Shown in pieces: positions 49,091 to 61,700 of a stretch of DNA of 64,000 bases. A program made the translations under genes and the position numbers. Below the pieces are notes generated by a model. It did no database searches. It was not told the DNA's origin and saw only the letters and a list, made by a program, of their open reading frames with translations. The DNA comes from Meta bourneti (Eukaryota; Arthropoda; Arachnida; Araneae; Tetragnathidae): assembly GCA_933210815.1 (NCBI GenBank), contig OW119924.1:45027748-45091747 (forward strand), given 5' to 3'. Every line of letters begins with the position of its first letter. Position 1 is the stretch's first letter.

Positions 49091-49334
49091 AGCGCAGTAC
49101 AGGAAGCTTTTCCATTTTCTTGCTCAAAGTATCCTTCATATAGTGGATATATTTTACAGAATCCTCAAGAACATCTGGGGATACGTAGCCCCTTTCATTT
49201 GTCACTACTTTCCTTACAAACCACCAATCTTGCTGTGTTTTTTCAATTATCTGCACACGTTCTCCTTCAACTAGAGTGATAGTATCTGGTTTGTCAGAAA
49301 CGAAAGATGATATGGCTACATACTCAGTAGTTTC
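49091..49334 (-). CDS. sls: SH3 domain exon
   Basis: Encodes ETTEYVAISSF at the start, EGERVQIIEKTQQDWWFVRK in the middle and ERGYVSPDVLE near the end, which is the SH3 pattern (ALYDY-like, WW, G-[WY]-x-P). The ALYDY site is divergent (VAISSF), but the WW pair, the Pro of SPDVLE and the Tyr of GYVS are present, so proline-peptide binding remains possible. About 28 charged residues follow (KKMEKLPVLR). Arthropod Sallimus and crayfish I-connectin carry one SH3 next to PEVK; the adjoining proline-rich springs are candidate ligands (inference). Phase 0 in, phase 1 out. Confidence 0.88.
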
Positions 49335-49615
49335 CTAAAGAAAGTAAACATTTGGTTAGAACATTAATAATATCGTTTATTGCACTAATAGTATCAAGTT
49401 TAAGACTTAGTGTCTTTAAGATGAATATATATAATTTAAATAATTGTTAATAATTGATCCTGAAAAGGCAAACATCCAAACTAGATATCTTCAAGTACTT
49501 TTATAAGTTAATTAAAATAAATTCCTTGAATATTCTTAAGAAAATGTTATCATATTATGAAGTCAGTATTGAATTAAGTTTGTTTTGTGCATCGATACAT
49601 AAGATATTCACTTAC

Positions 49616-49638
49616 CAGAATCTCTTCAATGATTTCAA
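49616..49638 (-). CDS. sls: 23-nt micro-exon before SH3
   Basis: Acceptor TTTTTACAG and donor GTAAGTG enclose 23 nt that read EIIEEIL (phase 1 to phase 0). It is needed to connect the 42-nt exon (phase 1) to the SH3 exon, which starts at phase 0. Omitting it would break the frame, so it should be constitutive with respect to these neighbours. Confidence 0.8.
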
Positions 49639-50082
49639 CTGTAAAAAGAAAAAGGAAATATTAGTTTAACTACATTTTTTTCTAACAGAGAATGAATAAT
49701 TTTCTAAATAATACTTCCGAAGCTTAGAACAAAAAAGTACATTTAATAAACCTTTCAATGAGAATTTGATAATTGAATAGAATCTAGTAAACTAAAATCA
49801 AGTTTTCTGTTGAAAATAATTCATATGTGAAGTACATAATAATAATAATTTTTTACTAAACTTTTTTAAAAACTGGTAAATGTATTTAATACAGTATATT
49901 GTTTTCTAAATATAAATTTAAAGAAAATACACATGATGTCAACACTTAATAAATTTGAAAAGTTTTACTTTTTGCAATGGATGCATTTCTTTAAACTTAA
50001 AGGGGTGTGTTATTTTCTTGCAATGCAGATTATTTTCATAATTTCTATTGCATATATATTGACTACTAAAATTCTCACTTAC

Positions 50083-50124
50083 TCTCTTTCTCTGATGGTT
50101 GTTCAAGTGTAACTTTAGTTTCAT
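50083..50124 (-). CDS. sls: Short PEVK exon (42 nt)
   Basis: Encodes about 14 residues (TKVTLEQPSEKE core) between TTTTTTCAG and GTAAGT, phase 1 to phase 1. It joins in frame to both neighbours and could be skipped without a frameshift, so it is a plausible cassette exon. Small in-frame PEVK exons are typical of titins. Confidence 0.8.
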
Positions 50125-50406
50125 CTGAAAAAATATATCTGTTAAATATGGGTAAGGAAATGGCTAAACAGTTCAGCTCCTTTAACAAAAACTATTTATT
50201 AAAAGAGCTTAATATTGTGCTAAATCAAAATATATAAGACTTTTGATTCTTCAGACTAAGATAAAATATATACACTTGAGATTTTAAATTAAACCCAGTT
50301 TTGAAAAATAATTATTTAATGCCAGAAATTACGTAAGTAATATCGAGTAAAATCTAAATCGATACAACATTGATTAAAAAAATAAACCATTAAAAATTAT
50401 TCTTAC

Positions 50407-53400
50407 CAGATACATCTTCAATTTTGTATTCAGGCTTTTCAGATGGTACAGAAAGACTGAATGATTCCTCTTCATCAGAAGAAATTTGAGGTTTCTTTTT
50501 CGGAGCTGCTTTGATTGAGAAACTCTCTTCGACATCTTCGCTCTGAATTGTCTTTGTTTCCTGCATGGAATCTTTACGGTGCACAGTAAAGGACTCTTTC
50601 ATTGTTTGTTCCACCGTTTCAGTCTTTTTCTTTGGTTTTTTAATAGATATGCGTTCCTCCACATTAGTCACCTCCTTTTCATCTTTTACAGTGGCTTTCT
50701 TACGAACAGTTATCTCAGCACTTTCTTCAGTTACTTCATGCTTCCTTTCCTCAGCTGGTAGAGTCAGTTTGAAAGAATCCTCCTCTTCTGGAGATTCTTT
50801 AAATTTTGGTTGCGGTTTCTTCGGTAAGTCAATTTTAAATTCAGCCTGTTCTTCCTCGTCTTCAACCTTTTCAGGCTTTTTAGAAACACTGAATACCTCT
50901 GAAACGATTTCTTGCTTTTTCCTTTCTTCTTTTCGCTTTTTAATGGAAACCTTCTCTTCCTTTTCTTCAACCACTTTCCTGACAGTCACTTCCTCACTTT
51001 CTTCTGTCACTTTGTAGCCCTTCTTTTCAACAGGTATAACTATTTTAGCGTCTTCTGTTTCTTCTTCGATTGGTTTTTTCTTTTTGGGGATCGAGACGGC
51101 AAACGCCTCTTCCACGGGTTGTTCTTCCACAGTTTTTGAAAGTGGAACTTCAAAAGTTTCTTTCACTGCTTCTGGCATTTTATCTTCCTTTGTTTCACGT
51201 TTTTTGGGTTTCAATTTCAAAACCGCCTTAACATCCTCTTCAGTGGTAGTTTTAGGTTTATCTTCCTTAGGCTGTAATACGACTGTAGCTTCATCGGCTG
51301 CAACTTCTTCTATAAAGGCAGGCTTTTCTTCTTGCACAACAAGCTTAAAAGATTCTTCAGCTGTTTTAGATTCAGCTGGTTTTTCTTTCTCCTTCAACTT
51401 AACAGAGAATTTTTCTTCCACAGGTGACTGTTCTTCGGGTTCTTCTGGCTTTTCTTCCTTGGATGGAATAGCAAATGTCTGTTCAACGGGTTCATCTTTA
51501 GGTTTAACTTCTGGTTTCTTTTTCAGCTTCAATTTTTTTGTCACTTCTACTTCTTCTTTCTTTGGATGTTCTACTTTGGTAAGCTCCTCTTCGTGCACTT
51601 CTTTCTTTACCGTGAGATCTGCAGACACCTCTTCTGTCTTATACTCTGTAACTTCTTTCTTTTCAACTGTGAGTTTAAACGATTCTTCTGCCTCCTGAAC
51701 TTGTTTTTGAATCTTTCGAACACCAACAGTAACTTTTTCTTCCACTGAAACATCTTGTGGAGACGGTTCTTTATCTGTAGGCAAAGGAATGGCAAAAGAT
51801 TCTTCAACCGGGGATTCTGATTTCTCTCTCTTGGGTTTCAATTTACTCTTTTTCTTTATTACAGCAGTTTCTGGTTTTTCTTCCAAGATCACTTCTTTCT
51901 TTACTGTGATTTCAACGTTCTCGACTTCTTCTTTCACAGGTTCAATTGGTTTGATTGTGATTACATCAGCGACAGTTTCTGATTCTTTTGTAGGTTTCTT
52001 TTTTGGAATCGTTACAGCAAACTTTTCTTCCGTATCTTCAGGTAATGTTTCGTCGGGTTTAGTTTCCTCTAAAGGTATCTTAAAAACTGATGGTTGATCA
52101 TCTGTCTTTTTTGATTGTTTCTTTTTTAGAGACATTTTTACTTCTCCGACGTCTTCTTTAATTACTTCTTTTTTCACAGTGACTTCCGCTGCTTCTTCAG
52201 TAACCACATACTTTTCTTTTTCAACTTGTGGCTTAATCTTCAACACTTCTTCTACTTCTTGAACAACAGGTGCCTCATCCTTTTTAGGAGTCTTAATCGT
52301 AAACTGTTCCTCAACATCTTTTGGCATTTCTTCCTCCTCGGGCTTTTTCTCGTCTAACGTAATCTTAAATTCAGCTTCAGAGGTGTCTTTAACTTTGGGT
52401 GTTTTCTTCTTTAAAATGCGTTTCTCAGTAATCTCTTCAACCTCAACTTTCTTCTTCACAGTTACTTCTGCCTTTTCTTCAGAAACAACGTAAGGCTTTG
52501 GCTTTTCTTCTTCCAGAACTACTAATTCTGCTGTTTCTTCTGGAGCCTCAGGTTTAACTTTTTCCTTTGGTTTCATTTTTATAGCAAAACTTTCCTCAAT
52601 ACTTTCTATGACATCAGGAACTGTTTCTTTTTCCTGGGGAATCTTAAACTCAACAACGTCTTCCTTCACAGGTTCTGGTTTCTTGACTCTTTTCTTTACT
52701 ACAGTAGTCTCTATTTCCTCTTTCACAATGGGTGTTTCTACTTTTTTCTTGACAGTAATTTCAGCTGTTTCTTCCTGAACTACAAACTTTTCTTCCAAGG
52801 CTTCCTGGGTTGTTAATTTTAAAGAAGTCTCTTCAACAATTTCTTCTTTCTTTTCTAGTTTTGTAGGCAAATCTACCTTAAATTCTTCTTGTACATCTAC
52901 CACTTCCTCTGGCTTCGTTTCAGTTGGTTTAGGCAACTCAATTTCCTCAGCCACTGCTTCTTTCACCTTGGGTTTACGTTTCAGTTTCACCTTTTCTTCT
53001 ATTGGTTTGTCTGGTTCAGGCTGTACCTTTTCAGGTTTCCTCTTTTCAGGCTGTACCTTTTCAGGTTTCTTCTCCTCAGGTTGTACCTTTTCAGGTTTCT
53101 TCTCTTCAGGCTGTACCTTTTCAGGTTTCTTCTCTTCATGTTGTACTTTTTCAGGTTTCTTCTCTTCGGGTGTGATTTCTTCAATTTTCTTTACCGTAAT
53201 TTCGGCTGCTTCTTCCACAATTTGAAGTCTGCTTTCTTCAATGCTGGTAGTCGATAGTTTAAAAGTCGTTTCTGCAGGCACCTCAACTGATTCGGGCTTT
53301 TTGCTTAAATCTACTTTAACAACTTCGGTTACTTCTTGTATATCTTCAGTCCTTTCTTCCGATTTCTTAGTTATAGTTATTTCTTCTGAAACTGGCTCCT

Positions 53401-54807
53401 CTTGTTTCTTCGGTTTACGTTTCAATTTTACCTTTTCTTCTGTTGCAGGAACTTCCGATATTTCAGGAGTGAATTTCTCGGGCTCCTCAACTTCAATTAT
53501 TTTCTTTATAGTTAAGTCTACAGTCTGGTTTTCTATGGTATATTTAGTTTCTTCCGGTTTCGGAAGAACGATTTCTGCTTCTTCGAAGGTTTCTTCCTTC
53601 TCTGGTTTCGAAGCTATTACTACTGAAAATTCAGTTTCTTCAACAGGACTCTCTTCTATTTTATCAGGTTTTAGAGGGATTTTGAATTCTTCCATCGGAG
53701 TAGCTTCTTCTTTTATAACAGTCTTCTTTTTCTTTAAAGTTATCTTTTCCGCTTTCTCTTCTGATTTTAAAATCTTTGTCTCTGACATCGATGACACTTC
53801 CTTCACAACTGATTCTACGGGCATTTCACGAGCTTCATCTGTTTCAAATGGTTCAGTTGAAAATTGAGGGACATCTTCAGTCTCCAATTCTTCTTGTTTA
53901 CCCTGCTTTATTGATGGTTTCCTTTTAGCTTTTAGTACAGTTTCAGGTGCTTCTGGCTTAGGTTCTTTTTTCTTCACGGTAAGAGAGAGGTGTTCAACAT
54001 TTTCGACTGTTTTTTCCTCTTCTTTGATCAAAACAGTTTGAGCGGCGACCATTTCTACTTTTTCTTCCTCAACTTTTGGTTTCTTTTTAATTTTCAACAC
54101 TGCGTGCTCGGTAATTTCTTCTGGTTTTACCTCATCTATTAACGAGGGTTTTCTTTCAAAGGTAACTTCTTCAGGTTTTTCTTCTTCTTTTGGTTTCTTT
54201 TTCAACTTCAGAACAGCCTTTTCGGAAATTTCTTCTATTCTTTCCTCTTTAAGCGAAAGTTTCCTCTCTACTACAGCTTCAACTGTTGTTTCCTCGTCTT
54301 TCGGCTTTTTCTTTAATTTCACGACTGAATGCTCTACAACATCTACAGGTTTGTCTTCTTTGAGAGAAAGTTTCCTTTCGACAGTAATTTCCGGTTTTTC
54401 TTCCTCTTTGGGTTTCTTTTTCAGTTTTAGAACAGCTTTTTCTACAGACTCTTCTGGCTTTTCTTCCTTTGGCTTTTTCTTCAGTTTCACGACTGAATGT
54501 TCGGTAACCTCTTCGATTACTTTTTCTTCTTGCAGAGACAGCTTTCTTTCAACGGTGACTTCGGCTATTTTTTCGTCTGCGGGTTTCTTTTTCAACTTGA
54601 GAACAGCCTTTTCAACTGTTTCTTCAGGTTTTTCTTCTGTGAGTGAGGGTTTTCTTTCTATAACAACTTCGTCTGCTTCTACTGGTTTCTTCGGCTTCTT
54701 TTTGATTTTCATAATTGTACTTTCTATTTCCTCTGGTTTTTTCTCTTCTTCAATTGAAAGCACAGTTACTTCTTCGGTTTCTTTAATGACTGGCTCTACA
54801 GCTTTTT
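50407..54807 (-). CDS. sls: Second PEVK exon
   Basis: A single exon of 4401 nt (phase 1 to phase 1, 1466 codons plus split codons). The acceptor is TTATTTCAG and the donor GTAAGA. It is rich in Lys, Glu, Pro and Val. The first third carries KLKKKPK/ERKSL modules like those of the upstream exon. The rest is a looser repeat of about 100 residues with AEVTVKK, FKIPLEE, EEKFAVTIPKKKP and KYVVTEEAAE motifs. A block of 10-residue KPEKVQPEEK repeats lies at about 53030-53175. No folded domain is visible. It matches the second PEVK-type spring segment of arthropod Sallimus/I-connectin. Several long plus-strand frames (for example 53241-53867) are antisense shadows of this composition. Confidence 0.92.
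53020..53175 (-). repeat. 30-bp coding minisatellite
   Basis: Five consecutive 30-bp units on the plus strand, each holding TGTACCTTTTCAGG or a close variant and encoding KPEKVQPEEK on the minus strand. One unit has R in place of E/K, and the last has HEEK. A frame-preserving minisatellite inside the PEVK exon. Confidence 0.88.
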
Positions 54808-54809
54808 CT

Positions 54810-55773
54810 GAAATAAAGTACAAATAAAGATTAGCTGTGTTTTAAGTACAAGCTATTGATTACACTCGATAGCTGTCAATTAAATAAATTTGTGAATGCA
54901 AAACAAGAGGAAACTTATGGCTAAAGGAATCAGGGAAGACAAAACACACATAATTTAATTGTTTACATAGGATAGGAAAGAGCGACACAAAACTGAAAAT
55001 TTTCTTTGAAGAACGCAGAACAAGGAAGGGTATATAACAAGACATCATAACAAAGTTTTAAGATTAATAAAAACCATGCAAATATACAAATGAAATTAAC
55101 ATGATTTCTTTAGAGCTTGTTATTCTTACCTGACTGTGAAACCTGTTAAAGCAAATTAAATGGGTTACATACCATAATAGCTCTATGTTATTAATCTTAC
55201 CTGAATCAAAATAACTACAGCCAATAACATTGGTGTTATGCTACTAAGAAAGTAGGTTAATAGCTTTTATAAGAGCAATTACATCTACTTCTACTTGAGA
55301 AATTCCAAGTAGAAATTACGATGAATCGTTCTTGGGAACACAACACGGCAAAGCTTTTATAACAAATATGAATTCATAATAGAACCAAATATTACACAAA
55401 TTTGTTATAGCCTTGCTGTGAAGAAAATATTATGTGCAAGTAGTAACTTAGCAAAAGCATTTCATTGCTGCTTTTTATTTCTTCTTGTTAATTACGCATT
55501 AAAAAAAGTCAGATAATTTTTTTAAATCAGCATTAATTGATGAGTATTCCAAAGCATTATGTAGGAGAGCCAGCTTGTAATCACCACAGGCCAGAAAATG
55601 TAAATGCTCTTTAGTCTGCAAAATAAATAAATCGTTAATTTTTCAAAGAAAAAATGTTAAAATGGAGTCGCACAAAAGTGCATGGTAAAAACAGTTAAAA
55701 CGCCGAATTTGTATTAAATTCAATTATTGGGGAAACTAAGTGCATAAATGTAGGCACTGACAGAAATAACTTA
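54810..55773 (-). other. Intron between PEVK exons, with possible micro-exons
   Basis: AT-rich intron. Near 55197-55210 and 55130-55142 two tiny segments (14 and 13 nt) are each flanked by AG and GTAAG on the minus strand. Together they add 27 nt and would keep the frame; either alone would break it. Not annotated as coding because splice signals this short are common by chance. Confidence 0.4.
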
Positions 55774-55774
55774 C

Positions 55775-58700
55775 CGATAACTTCTGGTGACTTCTCTTTT
55801 GATTTCTTTTTCAGTTTTACAAATGTTTGTTCGGTGACGTCCTCCGGCTTATCCTCCTCTTTCAAAGATGGCTTTCTTTCAATGCTAATTTCTATAGGTT
55901 TTTCTTCTTCTTTTGGTTTCTTTTTCAACTTGAGAATAGTCTTTTCAGTCGTTTCTTCTGCTTTTTCTTCTTTAATTGAAGGCTTCCTTTTAACTACAGT
56001 CTCGATTTCTTTTTCCTCCTCTTTTAAAGAGGGCTTTCTTTCAATGCTAACTTCTGTAGGTTTTTCATCGTCCTTTGGTTTCTTTTTCAATTTTAGGACG
56101 GCCGTTTCAGTAGTTTCTTTTGGCTGCTCTTCTTCAAGCGAAGGCTTTCTCTCCACTGTAGCTTCGATTGGTTTTTCCTCGTCTTTAGGCTTTTTCTTTA
56201 GTTTTACAACTGATTGTTCCACTGTTTCTTCAGGTTTATCTTCAACTGATGGTTTTCTTTCAATGCTAACTTCTGTAGGTTTCTCTTCTTCCTTTGGTTT
56301 CTTTTTCAACTTGAGAACAGTTTTTTCAATCGTTTCTTCTGGCTTTTCTTCTTTAATTGAAGGCTTCCTCTTAACTACAGTCTCGATTATTTTTTCCTCC
56401 TCTTTTAAAGAGGGCTTTCTTTCAACGCTAACTTCTGTAGGTTTTTCATCGTCCTTTGGTTTCTTTTTCAATTTAAGGACGGCCGTTTCAGTAGTTTCTT
56501 TTGGCTGCTCTTCTTCAAGAGAAGGCTTTCTCTCCACTGTAGCTTCGATTGGTTTTTCCTCATCTTTAGGCTTTTTCTTTAGTTTTACAACTGATTGTTC
56601 CACTGTTTCTTCAGGTTTATCTTCAACTGATGGTTTTCTTTCAATGCTAACTTCTGTAGGTTTCTCTTCTTCCTTTGGTTTCTTTTTCAACTTGAGAACA
56701 GTTTTTTCAGTCGTTTCTTCTGGCTTTTCTTCTTTAATTGAAGGCTTCCTCTTAACTACAGTCTCGATTATTTTTTCCTCCTCTTTTAAAGAGGGCTTTC
56801 TTTCAACGCTAACTTCTGTAGGTTTTTCATCGTCCTTTGGTTTCTTTTTCAATTTAAGGACGGCCTTTTCAGTAGTTTCTTTTGGCTGCTCTTCTTCAAG
56901 CGAAGGCTTTCTCTCCACTGTAGCTTCGATTAGTTTTTCCTCCTCTTTAGGCTTTTTCTTTAGTTTTACAGCTGATTGTTCCACTGTTTCTTCTGGTTTA
57001 TCTTCAACTGATGGTTTTCTTTCAATGCTAACTTCTGTAGGTTTCTCTTCTTCCTTTGGTTTCTTTTTCAACTTGAGAACAGTTTTTTCAGTCGTTTCTT
57101 CTGGCTTTTCTTCTTTAATTGAAGGCTTCCTCTTAACTACAGTCTCGATTATTTTTTCCTCCTCTTTTAAAGAGGGCTTTCTTTCAACGCTAACTTCTGT
57201 AGGTTTTTCATCGTCCTTTGGTTTCTTTTTCAATTTAAGGACGGCCTTTTCAGTAGTTTCTTTTGGCTGCTCTTCTTCAAGAGAAGGCTTTCTCTCCACT
57301 GTAGCTTCGATTGGTTTTTCCTCGTCTTTAGGCTTTTTCTTTAGTTTTACAACTGATTGTTCCACTGTTTCTTCTGGTTTATCTTCAACTGATGGTTTTC
57401 TTTCAATGCTAACTTCTGTAGGTTTCTCTTCTTCCTTTGGTTTCTTTTTCAACTTGAGAACAGCTTTTTCAGTCGTTTCTTCTGGCTTTTCTTCTTCAAT
57501 TGAAGGCTTCCTCTTAACTACAGTCTCGATTACTTTTTCCTCCTCTTTTAAAGAAGGCTTTCTTTCAGTGCTAGCGTCTGTAGGTTTTTCATCTTCCTTT
57601 GGTTTCTTTTTCAATTTAATTATCGCTTTTTCAGTGGTTTCTACAGATTTTTCTTCCTCCACTGAAGGTTTCTTTTCTGGAATAGTATCGGTTGTTTTTT
57701 CTTTTGTCTTTTTCTTTAATTTAACTATTGAGTGTTCAACAACATCTATAGGTGATTGTTCCTCTTCCTTCAAAACCTCTACTGGTATAATTTCTTCTTC
57801 ATCAGTTACACTTGCAGTTTGAGGTTTTCTATCGCTGACTTTAGGCAGTTGCATGGAAGGTTCTGTCATTTCTTCCGTAATCGTTACACCTTGTTGAGTG
57901 TTGATTATATTTTCCGTTTTAGTAAAGCTGACATCATATGCTTTAGTCTCAATATGCTCTAAACTTAATCGTTTATGAGTGATTGTTTCAGTAACAGTTT
58001 CATCTTTAAGCACAATAGACTGATTCTCTTCGACTGGCTTCGACTTTTTCTTCACGGTAATCTTTGTTTCTTCGATTGTTTCCTTCTTTGCAGGAGATTG
58101 ACGATCTGGTATGGGTTTAAATTCAGTTTTTGTTTCTTTCGTTTCGGAAATGAATACTTCCGGTCCTTCTCGCCTGATTTTTGCTTCAGCTGTGGGTATA
58201 ATATCCTCAGCCCCCTCAATAAGGATTTCTACGTCATCTTCCATCTTTTCAACATGAGGTATTGAAATTATTTGCTCCTTGTCTTCTGAATCAAATTCTT
58301 CTGTAGGTGCAGGTATAGTTTCAATTTCTTCAACAAATGATTTTTTCTTAAGTTTTATTACTGTTTCATCTGTTTCGCTTTCATCTTTGATATCTGGTTT
58401 AATTTCTTTTTTAGATTTCGGTTTCTTTTTGAAAGTTATGGAAGTTTCATCTTTTTCATCGTCTGTAGTTTCTTCTTGAACTACTGCATGCAGTTCTTCA
58501 GGTTGATCCGATACATCGAGAATTAATGAAGCTGGTTCTTCAAATTCTTCTATAATTGGTTGTTTACTTGATTCAGATTCAAGAACTTCGGCATCTGTTT
58601 CGGTAACATCTTCTATGGTGGGTCTAGATTTTTCTAATGCACCAGATGCAAATGTTTCAACAATCTCCTTCACCGCAACTACTTTACCATCCTTCATTTT

Positions 58701-61700
58701 CTTATGCACTACCTTAACTGTTCGTTTTTTGGTTACAGATGTTTCAGTGTTTTCTTCTGTGATATTTTCATCTTCAGGAAGTATTACAGTGAAAGGTGAG
58801 AAATCTTCCAAGGTCATTTTCTGAACCTTTTCCTTTGGCTTTGTGATTTTTTCCTCAGTCTTATCAAAGGAAATCGCTTCTTCTAACAATTCAATGTTTT
58901 CCTCTTCCGGCTTCTGAATTTTGAATTCGGCTGCTTCTTCGTAAACTGTATCAATGAAATCTAGTTTTGCATCATTCCTCTCAACTTTCTTTTTCTTTTG
59001 GGTTAACGTTACTTGTTGTTCAATGCTAACTTCTCCAGGAATTTCATCGATTCTAATGGGCTCTTTCACTGCTAACGTCTGCTTAGCTTTATTTGGTACA
59101 GGGAGAGTGGTAGAAAATTCCTTGGCTTGTAGATTGCTCTCGGTTTCACTAACAATTATATGCTGAGTTGTTGGTACTGTGACATCAGCTTTTATTCCCC
59201 GAGGGATTTTCTCCACGGTTACTTCTTCTGTTTTCAATTCAGTCTTTACTTCGGAAACCTCTAAATACTCTTCAGTTGGTACAGTGTAATCAGCAGTCAC
59301 TGTAATAGGTGACTTATCAGGTTTTAATTTTTCCTCGTTGGTTTGAGATTGAGTTTCACTAACAACAATATATTCTTCAGCAGGAATCGTGACATCAGCA
59401 ACAACTTCTTTGGGAATATCTTTTATGACTAATTCTTCTTCTTTGGATACTGTTTCAACTTGAGAAACCAGAACATGACTTTCTGATGATATTGTAAAGT
59501 CAGCATTTGTTTCTGAGGGCCGTCGGCTAACCCTTAAAGTTTCTTCTTTTTGATGAGTCGATGTTTCAGAAATCACAACGTGTTCGTCCACCGGAAGAGT
59601 GAATGATGCTTGAGCACTTGTTGGCATCTTGTCGGGAACGAGAATACTTTCTTTCATGTCAGTTTCGATTTCACTGATTTGAATATGTTCTTTTGATGAC
59701 ATTGTAATGTCAACTTTAGATTCTTTAGGTTGTTCAAAACCTCTCATTTCAGTTTCTTTGATGTTAGATTCTGCTTCGGAAATAACCACGTGATCTAGAG
59801 TAGGAATGGTGAAATCGGCTTTTAAAGTTAAAGGTTTTGATTCTAATTTGAATTCTTCTTCAATAGTTTGAGCGTCCACTTCTGAAACTATGACATGCTG
59901 CATACTTGGTACACTGAAATCAGCTATTTCTTGTATTGGTGATTTATCCTTGTCTAATATTCCCTCCCTATTGTCGGGAACCACTTTGGATATAATAACA
60001 TGCTCAGATGAGGGGAATGTTACATCAGCTTGCAGTTCCTGTGGTCTTTTTAAGGAAATTGCCTCCCCTTCCTTTTGAGTAACTAACATTTCCGAAATTA
60101 TAACGTGGTCTTGTGAGCGGACACTCACATTTGCTTCAGCAAGTGTAGGGGCAGGTTTAATAGGCAATTCTTCAGATTCTGACGTTTCCACAACATCTGA
60201 AACAGATATATGTTCTTGTGAAGGAATAGTAACTTTTGCTAATGCTGTTTCGGCCAATTTGTCAGGTATGAATTCACTTTCTTTGATTTGGATCGGTACT
60301 TCAGAAATTTCTAAATGTTCCTGGCCCAATACACTTAGTTCAGCAGTGGAGGAGGATGGTAGCTTCAATGGAATAAATTCTTGTTCTTTTGTTTGAACTT
60401 CTACTTTGCCAACAATGAGGTGCTCTTCGGTGTTCATTGTGGATTCTAAACTGACTCCAGCTGGAGTTTTGAATTCTGATACAGCACCTTCCTTAACATC
60501 TGGTAAAACTTCAGATATTGTCACATGATCTTCCTTTAGTACAGAAAAGTCAGCCATCGCCTGTTCAGGCCTCTTTTGAGGAATGAATTCTTCTTCCGAC
60601 GCTTGACTTTGGATTTCACCGATAGTCACATGTTCCACTGTAGTTAATGAAAAGTCTAACTGCACTTCAACTGGTAGTTTGGATGGATTAAATTCTCCTT
60701 CTTTATCTTCTGTGTCAGTTGAGGATATTATTACATGGGATTCTGATGGAATTGTAGCTTTTGCCGTAACTGCTTCAGGAAGTTTGTGTTCTTTTAAAGT
60801 ATCTTCCTTCAAACTGGTTTCAACAGTTGACATTGAAATGTGTTCTTTTGTCAATACACTGAAATCAGCTTTCACTGTTGACGGTTTAACCATCTCCTGA
60901 AGTTCCTGCTCAAGTATGTTAGAAGTAATTTCGAGTACTGTTAAATGTTCTTCTGCCGGAATACTGACTTTAACAGTCTGTCCTTGTGGTTTTCTTTCAC
61001 TGACATATTCTTCTTCACCAACATTCGATTGCACAACAGATACGAGAAGATGTTCTTCAGTATCCATCATTAAGTCAGCCGTATCAGCTTTTGGTTTTTT
61101 CAAACTTTCAAGTGTTGCTTCTTTACTAGCTGTCTCGATTTCAGAAACAATGATATGTTCACCTGAAACTAAATTTTGCTCAGCTGAAAACTCAATTGGT
61201 TTCTTATCTGGTGTAAAAGTGTCTTCAGATATAGGTGCCAAGATTTCACTAACTAATACATGTTCCTCCGTGCGAACCGAAAAATCAGCTTTAAAGGCTG
61301 GTGGAAATTTTTGGAGACTAAGAGCTTCCTCTACCTCATCTGAAGGAGTTTCAGAAACAAAAACATGCTGTTCTGTTGGTATAGTAAATGAGGCATTAGT
61401 AGTTTGGGGTAATTTCTCTTGTATTAATTCCCCTTCTCTCACAGATGATTCGGTTAAAGATATAGTAACGTGATCTTTAGTTAGTATTGAAAATGGAGCC
61501 GTAACTGCTTCGGGTTTCTTGATTTGTTCTAGTTCCCCCTCTTTATGAGAAGTTATTACACCGGATACATTTACATGTTTTTCTGTTGGCAAAGAACAAA
61601 TGGCAGATTCAGAATCTGGAGTTTTAGTAATTTTTAACATACCCTCCTTCACTTCAGAAACGATATCGCTAATGACAAGATGTTGCTCAGTAGGTATTTG

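Noticed and set aside
50565..54827. Several 100-200 residue plus-strand frames (for example 51084-51698, 53241-53867)
   Set aside because: Antisense shadows of the second PEVK exon, Ser/Phe-rich and low-complexity.
55834..57822. 662-residue open frame on the plus strand
   Set aside because: It is the exact antisense of the PEVK super-repeat; K/E/P-rich sense codons give S/F/G-rich stop-poor antisense. No independent coding signal.
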